From NCBI GenBank assembly GCA_028554755.1, contig JAPTOF010000025.1, positions 3,831,501 to 3,895,500 on the forward strand: DNA of 64,000 bases, read 5' to 3'. The translations under genes and the position numbers were made by a program. The notes under the pieces are model-generated. The model was not told the DNA's origin, searched no databases, and worked only from the letters and a program-made list of their open reading frames with translations. Of this stretch, positions 28,701-39,080 are shown in pieces. Source of the stretch: Cordia subcordata. Lineage: Eukaryota; Streptophyta; Magnoliopsida; Boraginales; Cordiaceae. How positions within the stretch are numbered: position 1 is the first letter of the stretch; each line of letters starts with the position of its first letter.

Positions 28701-31700
28701 TTAGGGTTAGGGTTGGCTCTGATACCATGTTAATAAGGAAGAGACATAAAGATAAAGAGAATGGTTTAAAGGCTTCGTACCTTTTAGAGTACTAGCTTAC
28801 TTTATTTATAATATTATGAGAACCAAAAAATATGATATCTTTTCCAATATGGGAGAGAGACTTATTATAATAATATACTAGCTAACTCATACTTAACGCC
28901 TACTTCCTAGGCATTGAGGTGCAACAATGCAGTATAAGCCTTCTTCTACATCAAACCAAGTATGCCAAAGAACTGCTTCAGAAAGCAGGCCTCAGTGACT
29001 GTAAATCTGCACCAACACCTACAATTTCTAAGTATGCTGCCAATACTAAAGATGGGTAGAACCTTATGACAATCTTACTCATTACAGAAGTCTTGCTGAG
29101 GCCCCCCAATATCTTACGATAACAAAACCTGAACTTCAGAATGCTGTCAACACTCTGTGTCAAAAAATGCATGCCCCCAATCAATCTGATTATGTAGGTC
29201 TCAAAAGAGTCCTCAAATATGTCCAAGGGACTTTGACACAAGGCCTCCTTTTCACACTTGGTCCTCTAACTCCTCAGGTCTTCTCCGACAGTGATTGGGC
29301 TAGTGATGTAATAGATAGAAAATCTACCACAGGCTACTATGTTTTTCTTGGAAATAATCTAATTTCTCGGTGTTCAAAGAAACATCCCACTATTGCTAAG
29401 TCATCAACTGAGGCTAAATACAGGGCCATGTCTCAAGCAGCTACAGAGTTGACATGGCTTTCCTACCTATTTCAAGCCTTACATATTCCTTCTACAGTTC
29501 CTGTTCTCTACTCTGACAATGTTTGATCTCTAGCATTAGCTTTCAATCCAGTTTTTCATGCTAGAACAAAACATATTGAACTAGACTACCATTACATCAT
29601 GGAACAGGTGGTGCCTAAAAGACCTAGTATTTCCTATCTCCCCTAGTATTTCCTATCTCCCCTCTACGGAGGGGCTGGCAAATATGTTTACTACGATACT
29701 GTCAACATAGTAGTTTACATACCTCAAAAGCAAGCTTCCCTTGGCAGCACGAAGTTCCGCTTGAGAGGTCTGTTAGAGTATACAAGAATATTCATACCAG
29801 CTATAATAGTTGTAATATAGTGTGTGCAAGAGTTATATTACTTATGTAGTTAGTGACAGCTCAGCAAACTGTTGTAACTAACTCTAGAAAGATCTAGAGT
29901 GTAAAAGCACACTCCATAAATATCTGTAGCTTGTACATAACAGAATAGATCAATAATAGATCATCTTCTTAAAATGCTCTCCATCTTTAGTTTCACATTT
30001 ATATCCTTTAAGTCTCATTAATTAAATCATAAAATGAAATTATATATTCAAAAAATAATTCAATTAACTTTTAATTTCAAAGGTTTCATGTTGGTTCAAC
30101 CCAAGGCTCTTGCTAGCTTGATTTGGGGTGCCTAAGACTTAGCTAAAGTGGTTTATACGGGGGTCTTACCTAGTTGGAAGATAAGATGGTTGAGGATAGG
30201 AGATTTTCAGTGAACAAACTCTATCTCCTAAACGATCTAAGTTTTCCAAGATAACTAGACTACTCTAGATACAATGAACCTAAACACATTCTATACAATA
30301 AGCTAAAAGACTACTCCAATAGTCTTTCTATGAGCTTGGGATGCCTAACACACTTGAAGAACATACAAGAGACTTCAAAACTCTCTCTTCTCTTCTCTCA
30401 AAGGTCCGGCCATAGTAAAAGAAAAAGCAAGAAACACTAAGAACATCATATACGATCGAAGATTGTTGTTCTAGGAAAACACACTACTGAGCATAGTAGA
30501 GCAGATCATTGAGGCACCTAGGCTCATTCTTTGAGGTAAAATTCTGCACATGTTCTTTTAGATCCTAGTGTTCAATGTATTGCTTTGCACATGTAGTGAT
30601 TATGGTTTTGCAAGTTCTTGCTTCTGCTGCCCCTAGGGTATTTTAAAATCAAAATGGACCTAGGATTAGACTTCCATGCACCCATTAGATCCTTCAGCAT
30701 AGAGCAAGAATAATATTGCTATAAGCATCAAAAAGAGGGAATCAAGAAATTCCTTTAGTGTACTTCTCCCAGAGTTACCCATCTAAATTGAAGCTCTAAA
30801 ATTCAAGGATTTCTCAATGGAGAAGCACTATTTTAGAACACCAGATGGATTAATCCCACTTCCACCCCCAACAAACAAAAACAAGTAAAAGGGAGAAAAA
30901 AGAAGGAAAAAGGAAAAAGAAATTGACTTTTACGAGGATGTTTCTTCTTCATATTATTGACAGACCTAGAATATAAAGTTTGTTGATGTTTCAATGTTGC
31001 ACCTGCTTAGATGAAAAAGAAGCTAAAGAAAAAGTCTATACATGTACCTTGCAATTGCTTCAGCAGAGCCTCTCACTGCTATAAATCCTGAATTCAGAGG
31101 CTGCTCTTTGTTGTTCCGAAAGGTGAGGGCAACGTCAAAATTTGAATAGTCTTTGAAAATATGTCCTAGATTGCCAACTACTGCTATATCTGAGTCGGTA
31201 AATATATAATGATTGACCACCTCCTGCCTCTGAGAATGCTCTTCAAGCCTTGATTCTAGAAAAGCCTACAAAAGATACAGTTGCAAATTGAAAATAAGTA
31301 CTCCCATATTTGCATATAACTTTAGCTGTTATTTGGGAAGATATTAACTAAATTGAAGATTATACATCAACCAAATGATCTGAGCAATTTTTACTTAGCC
31401 AACCACATGGAAGTATGAATTTAAAATACAACATTATCAAAAAGAGAAAGAATCTAATATGTAAATTATATTCATTTCTGAATGTTGCCAGATGTTGAGC
31501 ACTACTGTTCCTGCTCATGAAATGACTGGTCATTTGACCTATATTAAATTCCAAGAGCCTACATGAAGATATAGATTCTGAAGTAGTTGAACTACTAGCA
31601 AGCAATAATCTCTTGAAAACTATCCTTGCTGAATGCAGTTGAAGTTCTTTTGGTGGGGTTGATGCCTTTAGATTTCCTATTATAATTGCAAAAGAAATTA

Positions 31701-34700
31701 TTAACTGTAATTAGTACTGACCAAATTAGTAAGATTAAATATTCCAAAAGCAACATCTGTCATAAATATAATAGTTATATTGATTTTTATACGAATATTA
31801 CTGAAAAATTGGTATTACTAGTCCTCACAGACATTGCATCTGCAAATAAAAGATCACCTAGGAAGTTGCAGCAGATTTAGTTACTGAAAAGTTATATTCC
31901 AAATCAAATTTGAGATAAGATGATCAACTTCCAGTTCCTTAACCCCATCCCAGTAAAAGGAAGTAAAAAGAAAAAGAGCAAACAGAGTAATGCTTCTTAC
32001 AATATCATAGAGATAGTAAAATTATGGACAGACGGTCAAGTGAAAGAGCACCAATTAAAAGAAAGAGATGATCAACTTGACAAAGGCACATTGTCCTCTT
32101 ACAATGTAAGACCTGATTCTTTGAAGCATCAACTTGTCTCTCGAATATTCACCTGGAATGGGATGTGCAACAACCCTATCTCTATGCAGTGGAAGCTCCG
32201 ATGATGGATCAGAAAGAATAACAATATTGCTTTGCGGCATAGTCATCTGCAGGTTTTTCCATTGGGATTTTATTAGAATTGTAGTAAATAAGACTGTAAG
32301 CAAGAAAGTTACATTTGACATCAATAAGACTAGGTCAGACAAGCATCCCGTCCAGAGTATACCTGATAGATGACACTATATCACAAGCTTATCTAGAGCA
32401 CAAGAGAAAATTGAAAAGAAAGTATGGGAACCCATATTTATGAGACAATATATATGACATGAGCACATATGGATCCTAAGCAGAGCACTGGTAGCTGAAT
32501 AGAATCTTGTGCAAAAAAAGTGTTATCTAACTATAGCTTTTCAAAACATCAGTGGGTGCTGCAATTTTACTACAGTATAAGAGTTTCCTATCATGTAGGC
32601 AGTTCTTGCCATTATTCATATATGAAAGTAATTCCTGAAGGGGAGGCGCTGGTGAAGCTCAAGATGAACAAAGAAAATCTAAATATTTCAACCTTTTTGG
32701 ACAGACAACCTCTTTGAACCCCGGCCATTTCCAGTACTCAAAATCATACTTCAGAATTATATTTCACGTATGGATAACCAAAGTTCTTTATAACCAAGAA
32801 GTTAATCACAAACTAGAACCTAATATTGATTTAAAAAGCTCTGCCATGCAATGCATCACAAGTGCAAATATCTATGATTTAAACTAGGAAGCATTACCTG
32901 AATAAAATTGATGAACACATCCAAAACAGCCAATGACCTCTCAACCTTGTTATATGAACTATTTCCCACAGTAAACAAATCAAGTGATCTACTATTGACC
33001 GGGCCATCAATGGCAGAACTGTAAGTTGCAAATACAGTGACAAAGACTACACAATCTCCATAAATGGAACTCCTAGATGAGGTTGAGAAGTGTGTCTTGT
33101 TGAGAGCTTTTGTGCCTGCAACAAGTATGTATTTAATAACTAAGCAAAAAAAAAAAAAAAGGAAAATTATAGGCATGCTTCAGCAACAAGAATAATGGCC
33201 TCAATTTTCTTTTTAAAAAATTAAACATGGAATGTCCAATTTCAATCACTTATAAGTGATAAGGGAAAGGCAGTGGAGCAAGCTCAGGTGCTTGAAGGAA
33301 GCTCAAGTGGGACCACTGCCAGCTGTCCTAACTGACTAGGAGTTAGTGGTAGTTCATAACAAATAATTGCTTAGCTGTACAAGTTAGTTATAAACTAACT
33401 CATGCTATAAATAGCACTGATGTAGTTAAGCATTAATCAATCAATGAAGATATTTTTCTTTCTGAAAATGTTTGTTCTTATCTCTTCTGTTATGGTATCC
33501 AGAGCTCAAGAAGCGCCATTAGAGCCTTCATCTAAGATCTGCCATTTTTAATCGAAATTAATAGAAAGCTTCTAATTTCGATCTGCTTGTCTCTGCGAAG
33601 CTTCAATCTTCGTTTGTGTTCACTTCGCATCTCTCTTTTCAGCAATAATCTTCTGTTCTCTGCTTCAATTGCGCATGGTGTCTACATCAATGTTTTAGGA
33701 AGCCATCACTAACCTGAAGGAGCTCATGCAGAATTGGAGCTCTCACACTGCAATTAAGCGTGATCATACAAATTATATCGTCTGGCGTAATCAAGCTGAG
33801 GGAGCTCTCTGAGCATGCAATCTCTTTGATCATGTTTCTGATAAAGATACTTCCCTCCGAAGTATCTTCGAGCAGAAAATGGTAATCTCTCTTTGAATCC
33901 TGCCTTTGTTGAATGGTCCACCATTGATACAAAGTTGCGCACATGCTTGTTCTCCTCTCTTTCTCCTCCAGTTCACTCTCAAATTTTGTTTCTACAAACG
34001 TCTGTTTGAGGTCTGGAATGCTCTTGAAAAGCATTATAATTCAATGTCTAGGGCTAACATTCATCAATTAAAGAATAAACTCCTCTGTTTGAATAAAGGC
34101 ACAAAATCTATTCAAGAGTATCTAGGTGATGTAAAATTGATCACTGATCAGCTTGCTGCAGCTTCTGCGCAAATCTCAGATGAAGATTTGATTCTATATG
34201 TTCGTAGAGGTCTTCGTGCAGAATATCAACAGCTCAAAATCTCTATTAGACATCAAACTGAGTCCCTCACCATGACTGAACTGTCCAGTATGCTAATTCT
34301 TGAAGAATTGGACATTCAGCTTGCAGCAACTAACTTCAACACTGATACATCATCTAATGTGCATCCTATGCTGTACACAGGATCTACTAATTCCTCCAGA
34401 GGAAGAGGAAATAATTCAGATAGAGGGTAGAGATATCAAGGGGTAAGAAGAGGAGCTTAAAAAGGCAGTCCTGCCACTCCATCACCTAATGCTGCTACCT
34501 TTAGTTCAGAACCTGTGCAGTCACACCACTAATTGTCAAATATGTGGCAAGAAAAATCATATGGCACTGGAGTGTTGGCATAGGTTTGACAATGTGCAGT
34601 ATCATAATCCTAAGGCATCTAAAAATGTCATGACTGCTCAATAGGAGCTTAAAAAGGCAGTCCTGCCACTCCATCACCTAATGCTGCTACCTTTAGTTCA

Positions 34701-37700
34701 GAACCTGTGCAGTCACACCACTAATTGTCAAATATGTGGCAAGAAAAATCATATGGCACTGGAGTGTTGGCATAGGTTTGACAATGTGCAGTATCATAAT
34801 CCTAAGGCATCTAAAAATGTCATGACTGCTCAATATAGTCAAGCTTCTCAAGGACAAGAAACTTCGGTTTTTGACTCTGGTGCTACTCACCATGTCTCAA
34901 ATGATCTCCCCAATTTCACTTCCTACACACCTTATGAAGGAGAGGACACAGTCTCAGTTGGCAATGGTAACACTCTTCAAATTGCTCACACTGGTACTGG
35001 TAAACTTCTCTATTCTACTGCTTCTATTAGCCTTAATCATATGTTTCATGTTCCACAAATTTCTTACAATCTCCTATCTGTTTATCAACTAACAAAGGAT
35101 CAAAATCTTGCTCTCATTTTTAATTCCAAGGAGGTAACAATCCTGGACAGTCAAACACAAAAACCTTTGTTCAAGGGCCTCCATAGGGATAGGCTATAAA
35201 CACTTCCTTCAGCTGCTCCTCTTCCTCGTCCGTAGGTCAACACGTGCACTTTTTCTTCATCCACGGACTGCTCAACTCTCTGGCACAAAAGGCTAGGCCA
35301 TCCAAGTGCTCAAGTGCTGCAGAGTCTGTCACCGGTTCTGACTGATTCTGTTCTGCATAAGTTGCTTTGAACTTCTTGTATAATGGCTAAAATTCACAGA
35401 CAGCCTTTTACTGTTTCTCAAACTTTAATTGCTCAGCCTTTTGATTTAGTACACACAGATGTATGGGGCCCTACACAAGTCCCTTTTTTTTTCAACAGTA
35501 CAAATATTCCTTGTTGTTTGTAGATGACTTTTCAAGATATAGCTGGATATATCCTCTTAAAGCAAAATCTGAAGTCTATTCTGTCTTTGTTGCTTTTTCT
35601 GCAATGGTTTGTAATCAATTTCATTCAAAAATCAAGGTACTCAGGTCTGATAATGGCAGTGAATTTGTTAATAAACAATTCAGCTTATACCTACAAACTA
35701 ACAGCATAATCCATGAAACTACCTATCCCTGTACTCCCCAACAAAATGGGAGAACAAAAAGGAGGCATATACATTTGATAGACTGTTCTCACACTGCTTA
35801 ATCAACCTTCTATGCCAAATACATTTTGGCTTGAAGCTCTTGCTGCAGCTAACTATATTATTAACAGATTTCCTAAGCAAATTGTTGGCCAAAAGTCATC
35901 TTATGAGTGCTTGCTCAAAGTTAAACCAGATTACTTGCACCTAAAAGTATTTGGTTGCCTATGCTTCCCATGGCTCAAGCCTTACACAAAGCACAAATTA
36001 GAGCCTAGGTCTTCTCCTTGTGTTTTCCTAGGCTACTCATCTACTGTCAAGGGATATAAGTGTTATGATATCAACAAGCAAGTCATTTATATCTCTAGGC
36101 ATGTAAAATTTTTTGAAAACACTTTTCCATTTGCCAATAAAAACCAGCATACATCCTCATCCTCTGAACCTTTGTTTCCATCAATTCCCTAATTCCCAGT
36201 TGCCTGCCAGAACAGACCTAAATCTGCACCATCTTCATCATCATATTCACCACTGCCTTCCGTCTCATCCCCCTCATCATCTGATTCTTCCTCTATGATT
36301 AGTCTTGATCAGCCCTTGCCTACTGATTCCTACAATTCAGACTCGGTCCCATCAAACTCTGCCTCTACTGTCCAGGACTCCAATCCCACTACTGAAGCTC
36401 CTCTCCCCAGCCATCTAATGATAACAAGGCCCAAAACTGGCTCCTCAAAGCTTTCAAGGTATTACATGAACTCTCTTGTTCTTACATCTCCCCAAACTGA
36501 GCCAAAGTCATTTAAAGAAGCCTCAAAGTTTCTTCATTGGAACAAAGCTATGATTGAGGAGTATGATGCACTTGTTAAGCAGAGAACTTGGAAGTGGAGC
36601 TTGTGTCTTTACCAGCAGGAAGAACTCCAATTGGTTGTAAGTGGATGTTTAGAATCAAGAAAAGAGCAGATGGTACAGTGGCTAGATACAAGGCAAGATG
36701 GGTAGCCAAAGGTTTTCACCAAGAGTATGGCATTGATTATGGTGAAACCTTTAGCCTAGTTGTCAAGATGCAGACTCTAAGAATAGTTTTATCCTTAGCA
36801 CTGCAGTCTAAATGGATCATTAAACAGTTGGATGTTAGCAATGCTTCCCCACATGGTAATCTGCAAGAAGAGGTTTACATGCAAGAACCTCAACGCTTTG
36901 CCAATGAACAGCATCCTGATTATGTGTGCCTGCTTAAGAATTCTCTTTATAGGCTTAAGCAAGCCCCTAGAGCTCGGTATCAACTACTTGCAGGATTCTT
37001 AACCAGTCTAGCAAAGCTGATACTTCCTTTTTTGTTAAGCACACTCCTACTTCAACTCTTGTCATTCTTGTTTATGTAGATAACATCATACTCACAGGAA
37101 GTTCATCTACTAAAATGGATAGTCTAATTGCCTTAATGGCCACTCAGTTTGCTATTAAAGATCTTGGCAGACTATCTTACTTTCTTGGACTGCTAGTGTG
37201 CTACAATGATAAAGGCTTCATTCTCCATCAAACTAAGTATGCATCTGATATTTTGAATAAGGCAGGCATGATGCACTGCAAGTCATCTCCAACTCCTATT
37301 GTCCCTCATAATTTAGTCTTGAAAACAAAAGATCAAGATCAGCCTTATTCTTCTCCATCTCAATACAGAAGTATAGTTGGTGCCTTGCAAAACCTCACAC
37401 TCACTAGACTTGATCTCCAATTTCCAGTTAATAATGTATGCCAATTCATGCATTAGCCCTCTCAATATCACTTTGCTCTCCTTAAAAGGCTGCTCAGATT
37501 CTTGCAAGGCACACTCAGTACTGGCTTGCAGTTTTGTTCAAGGCCTTTAACACTCTAGGGCTTCTCAGATGCAGACTGGGCATCAGATCCAATCACGAGA
37601 AGATCTGTCACTGGCTACACCATCTTTCTAGGACCAAATCTTGTCTCCTGGTCCTCAAAAAGGCAAAGCACAGTCTCCAGATCAAGCATAGAGGATGAAT

Positions 37701-39078
37701 ATAGGAGTTTAGCCACTACTGCAGCTAAGATGAAGTGGTGGACATACATTCTAGGTGATCTGCATATATTCAAGTCCACTGATCAAGTGTGATAATCAAT
37801 CTGCTCTTGCTTTAGCAGCCAATCCAGTACAACATAATCAAATTAAACACATAGATTTGGATTGTCATTTTGTAAGAGAACAGCTACTAGCCAAGAAACT
37901 AGCTTTAGCCTATGTTCCACAGCTGATCCCGTAGCAAGATCTACTAACTAAAGCTTTGCCTATCTCTACCAATCATCATCTCCTGTCCAAGCTTCCCATT
38001 GTTCTCACTATGCTCAGCTTGAGGGGGGCTGATAAAGGAAAGGCAGTGGAGCAAGCTCAGGTGCTTGATGGAAGCCCAAGTGGGACCACTGCCACCAGTC
38101 CTAACTAACAAGGAGTTAGTGGTAGTTCATAACAAATAATTGCTGAGCTGTACAAGTTAGTTATAAACTAACTCTTGCTATAAATAGCACTAATGTACTT
38201 GAGCATTAATCAATCAATGAAGATATTTTTCTTTCTGAAAATCTTTGTTCTTATCTCTTTCTGTGAATAAGGTTTCTCTAATTATAACTATTTATAAACT
38301 GATTTTAGACATTTTGATTCCAATTCAGCCGGTGTGGAGGGTTTTCATCCTTTGGCTAGCTGGTCAAAACCAAAATACAGGAGTGTGTGTGAGGTAAACA
38401 GACAACCAGTGGAGACATTCCTCAAACTTACAGATTCAATACACGTCATATACCAAATCACGTCCTGATATTTACATAGCTAACTACACTTACCCTGACT
38501 ACACTTACCGTGAAACATCTTGATTTGGTTAGCCTACAATTTGCCTATCTATGAAACTTGTAGAATCATATCTACGTATATACGGAAAAGTGAGCCACTC
38601 GCCACTCGCAGCTAAACTTGTGTGAAGTTCCAAATGTCCCAACCGCCCCATAACACTTATTCCATTTTGAACTGCCCACTGAACTTTTCATTTACCAGAA
38701 TAAGCTATTCCAGTTCCATTTATCTATAAACTTTTACAATCATAAGCACAAGTTGCTTATACGCACTTAAAAATAAGCTTAGCCAAACGAGATATTAGAA
38801 ACTCAAAGTACAAACTGAAAGTGCAAATTGTTTTTGCCCTTTAACAGCTAGTTCAGAATAGCCTATTTGAAAGAAATACAACGTTCAATGGGTGTTTCCC
38901 CTAAATAATAATAATAATAAAATCAAAAATTAAAAATTAAAAATCACATTGCAAATCCAAAACCTTGGCATTGAAGACGATCGGGCAAGCCTTGACCAGC
39001 AGCAGGCCCGAGAACCAAATGATCAAACTTCTTGGCCCGGCCCTTATCTTGCACAGTTGCGTGCTGCTGCAGCTCCAT
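16766..39078 (-). CDS. six-exon plant gene, GT-A-like (nucleotide-sugar transferase-like) protein of 362 aa
   Basis: Exons in transcript order: 39078-38964, 33115-32898, 32246-32103, 31265-31048, 17931-17673, 16900-16766. Every junction is GT-AG and phases fit (1,0,0,2,0), giving an uninterrupted 362-residue frame. Visible landmarks: [20 protein letters not shown] (residues 18-37), FTDSDIAVV with a DxD-like D183/D185, PLNSGF at 215-220, and HFKGSRKR at 321-328. The order DxD, NSGF, H-x-x-G-x-x-K is that of GT-A fold glycosyltransferases. I recognise the protein as belonging to a conserved but poorly characterised plant family; the substrate is unknown. No signal peptide or membrane segment is seen, so location is open. 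The start is the ATG two bases after a predicted 3' splice site at 39081. Introns 4 (13.1 kb) and 1 (5.8 kb) are swollen by retroelements without damage to exons. Confidence 0.85.
18050..18900 (+). repeat. left arm of the long inverted repeat
   Basis: Shares blocks such as AAGTGTGTTAGGC, ATCTAGAGTAGTCTAGT, CTAGCTAGCAAGAGC and ATTTCATTT(C/T)ATGATTTAATTAA with the reverse complement of 30003-30700, in the same order. Confidence 0.7.
19860..20089 (+). repeat. 5' LTR of copia A
   Basis: TGTTAGA...TTTAACA, 230 bp, about 88 percent identical by eye to the copy at 29771-29997. It contains a TATAAATAT promoter-like motif (about 20017-20025). Confidence 0.9.
20090..20104 (+). other. primer-binding site of copia A
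   Basis: TGGTATCTAGAGCC immediately after the 5' LTR resembles the initiator-tRNA-Met complement TGGTATCAGAGC, with one extra base. Confidence 0.75.
20455..23762 (+). pseudogene. copia A gag-pol, left part (gag, protease, integrase, RT)
   Basis: Gag starts at ATG 20455 (UBN2-type gag). The frame shifts near 20660 and again at a 47-bp duplication. Protease near 21391 reads DIRATSH where DSGATHH is expected, so the Ser and Gly next to the catalytic Asp are lost. Integrase zinc and core regions run from about 21830 to 22740, including HTPEQNG at 22261. Reverse transcriptase starts near 23120 and includes YIDDIILTG near 23660. Reading stops abruptly in the RT at 23767, where copia B begins. Several in-frame stops make it non-coding. 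Confidence 0.85.
20861..20955 (+). repeat. 47-bp tandem duplication inside copia A gag
   Basis: Copies at 20861-20907 and 20908-20955 both read ATCAAAGGCACAAAAACTAT... The second has one extra A, and 47 is not a multiple of three, so gag is frameshifted. Confidence 0.9.
23763..23767. repeat. left target-site duplication of copia B (CCTAC)
   Basis: CCTAC is repeated at 28899-28903. Joining across the element restores the copia A reverse-transcriptase reading LSYFLGIEV. Confidence 0.93.
23768..23938 (-). repeat. 3' LTR of copia B
   Basis: TGTTAATAAGG...ACTTAACA on the plus strand. Next to it lies CTCCCCCTCAAGCTGG, the complement of the polypurine tract. Confidence 0.93.
23939..23954 (-). other. 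polypurine tract of copia B
   Basis: Reads CCAGCTTGAGGGGGAG on the minus strand, immediately before the 3' LTR. Confidence 0.9.
23946..28187 (-). pseudogene. copia B gag-pol polyprotein, recently disabled
   Basis: In transcript order: gag from ATG 28187; CCHC knuckle [14 protein letters not shown] near 27355-27315; protease [10 protein letters not shown] with intact DSG near 27070; gag-pre-integrase near 26710-26580 ([14 protein letters not shown]); integrase core through [14 protein letters not shown] near 26255; RT from about 25470 with YVDDIVITG near 24890; RNase H region 24500-23946 ending in [15 protein letters not shown]. Interruptions are in-frame stops at about 27811, 27520, 27190, 26577 and 24572, plus frameshifts near 26700, 24970 and 24780. 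At least two stops are TGA where CGA (Arg) is expected, so the C-to-T decay is recent. Otherwise complete. Confidence 0.9.
28715..28727 (-). other. primer-binding site of copia B
   Basis: Minus-strand TGGTATCAGAGCC abuts the 5' LTR and is an exact complement to the 3' end of initiator tRNA-Met. Confidence 0.92.
28728..28898 (-). repeat. 5' LTR of copia B
   Basis: Matches 23768-23938 except about 9 substitutions, mostly transitions. The terminal base on the plus strand is G instead of A (TG...CG), a point mutation at the LTR tip. Confidence 0.93.
28904..29690 (+). pseudogene. copia A pol, right part (RT end and RNase H)
   Basis: Continues the copia A frame after copia B. The end of RT is followed by RNase H with [20 protein letters not shown] near 29280-29345, [13 protein letters not shown] near 29398-29436 and [12 protein letters not shown] near 29562-29598. 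A TGA interrupts the conserved DNV(S/T) stretch at 29524. A 22-bp duplication (TAGTATTTCCTATCTCCCC, 29625-29665) disturbs the C-terminus. Confidence 0.85.
29771..29997 (+). repeat. 3' LTR of copia A
   Basis: TGTTAGAG...TTTCACA, 227 bp. It is preceded by a degenerate polypurine tract (CTTGAGAGG) and followed by TTTAT. Confidence 0.9.
29998..30700 (-). repeat. right arm of the long inverted repeat (main part)
   Basis: Reverse complement of the left arm. It continues at 19790-19859 on the far side of copia A, which shows that copia A inserted into this arm. Confidence 0.7.
33257..33492 (+). repeat. 5' LTR of copia C
   Basis: TGATAAGGG...TCTGTTA. It contains GCTATAAATAGCAC (33410-33423), a convincing TATA promoter motif also present in the 3' LTR. 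Confidence 0.92.
33493..33505 (+). other. primer-binding site of copia C
   Basis: TGGTATCCAGAGC, one mismatch from the initiator-tRNA-Met complement, immediately after the LTR. Confidence 0.85.
33675..37990 (+). pseudogene. copia C gag-pol, degenerate
   Basis: Gag begins near 33675 with stops, then is open through 33980-34430 ([10 protein letters not shown] region). Zinc knuckle [14 protein letters not shown] occurs twice. Protease is [11 protein letters not shown] near 34870 (catalytic DSG intact). GAG-pre-integrase lies near 35280, integrase core 35440-35800 with CTPQQNG, and RT 36590-37450. The RT active site reads YVDN (37074-37085) where YVDD is required. RNase H at 37560-37990 includes [19 protein letters not shown] but has several stops. 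The element cannot encode an active polymerase. Confidence 0.88.
34452..34835 (+). repeat. 192-bp in-frame tandem duplication carrying the copia C zinc knuckle
   Basis: Copies 34452-34643 and 34644-34835 are nearly identical, starting GGAGCTTAAAAAGGCAG. The unit is exactly 64 codons and includes the whole CCHC knuckle, so two knuckles lie in the same frame, separated by one TAG at the junction. Confidence 0.93.
38030..38266 (+). repeat. 3' LTR of copia C
   Basis: TGATAAAGG...TCTGTGA, 237 bp, matches 33257-33492. Confidence 0.92.
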
Positions 39079-39080
39079 AA

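Larger units (their letters stand above)
23768..28898 (-). mobile_element. Ty1/copia LTR retrotransposon B, nested in copia A
   Basis: 5131 bp on the minus strand. LTRs 28728-28898 (5') and 23768-23938 (3') are 171 bp and differ at about 9 positions. Target-site duplication CCTAC, minus-strand primer-binding site at 28715-28727 and polypurine tract at 23939-23954 are all present. Gag, protease, integrase, RT and RNase H are in copia order. It is the youngest of the three nested layers. Confidence 0.96.
19860..29997 (+). mobile_element. Ty1/copia LTR retrotransposon A, interrupted by copia B
   Basis: Bounded by LTRs 19860-20089 and 29771-29997 (TG...CA) and by the 5-bp target-site duplication TTTAT (19855-19859 and 29998-30002). 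Removing the nested copia B leaves about 5.0 kb, normal for copia. LTRs differ at roughly 27 of 230 positions, so it is the older of the two nested copia elements. Coding frames carry many stops. Confidence 0.93.
18050..30700. mobile_element. long inverted-repeat (foldback-like) element in intron 4, split by copia A
   Basis: Sequence 18050-18900 is matched in reverse complement by 30700-30003 and, on the other side of copia A, by 19859-19790. Without copia A the element is about 2.5 kb, with arms near 850 bp and an 890-bp loop (18900-19790). Arms are diverged (roughly 75-80 percent identical by eye), and no transposase is seen. It may be a non-autonomous foldback DNA transposon, or an inverted duplication of unknown origin. 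Confidence 0.65.
33257..38266 (+). mobile_element. Ty1/copia LTR retrotransposon C in intron 1 of the minus-strand gene
   Basis: 5010 bp with LTRs 33257-33492 and 38030-38266 and target-site duplication ATAAG (33252-33256 and 38267-38271). LTRs differ at about 15 of 236 positions. Primer-binding site TGGTATCCAGAGC follows the 5' LTR, and GCTTGAGGGGGGC precedes the 3' LTR. The LTR ends are TA and GA rather than CA. The element is antisense to the host gene. Confidence 0.95.
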
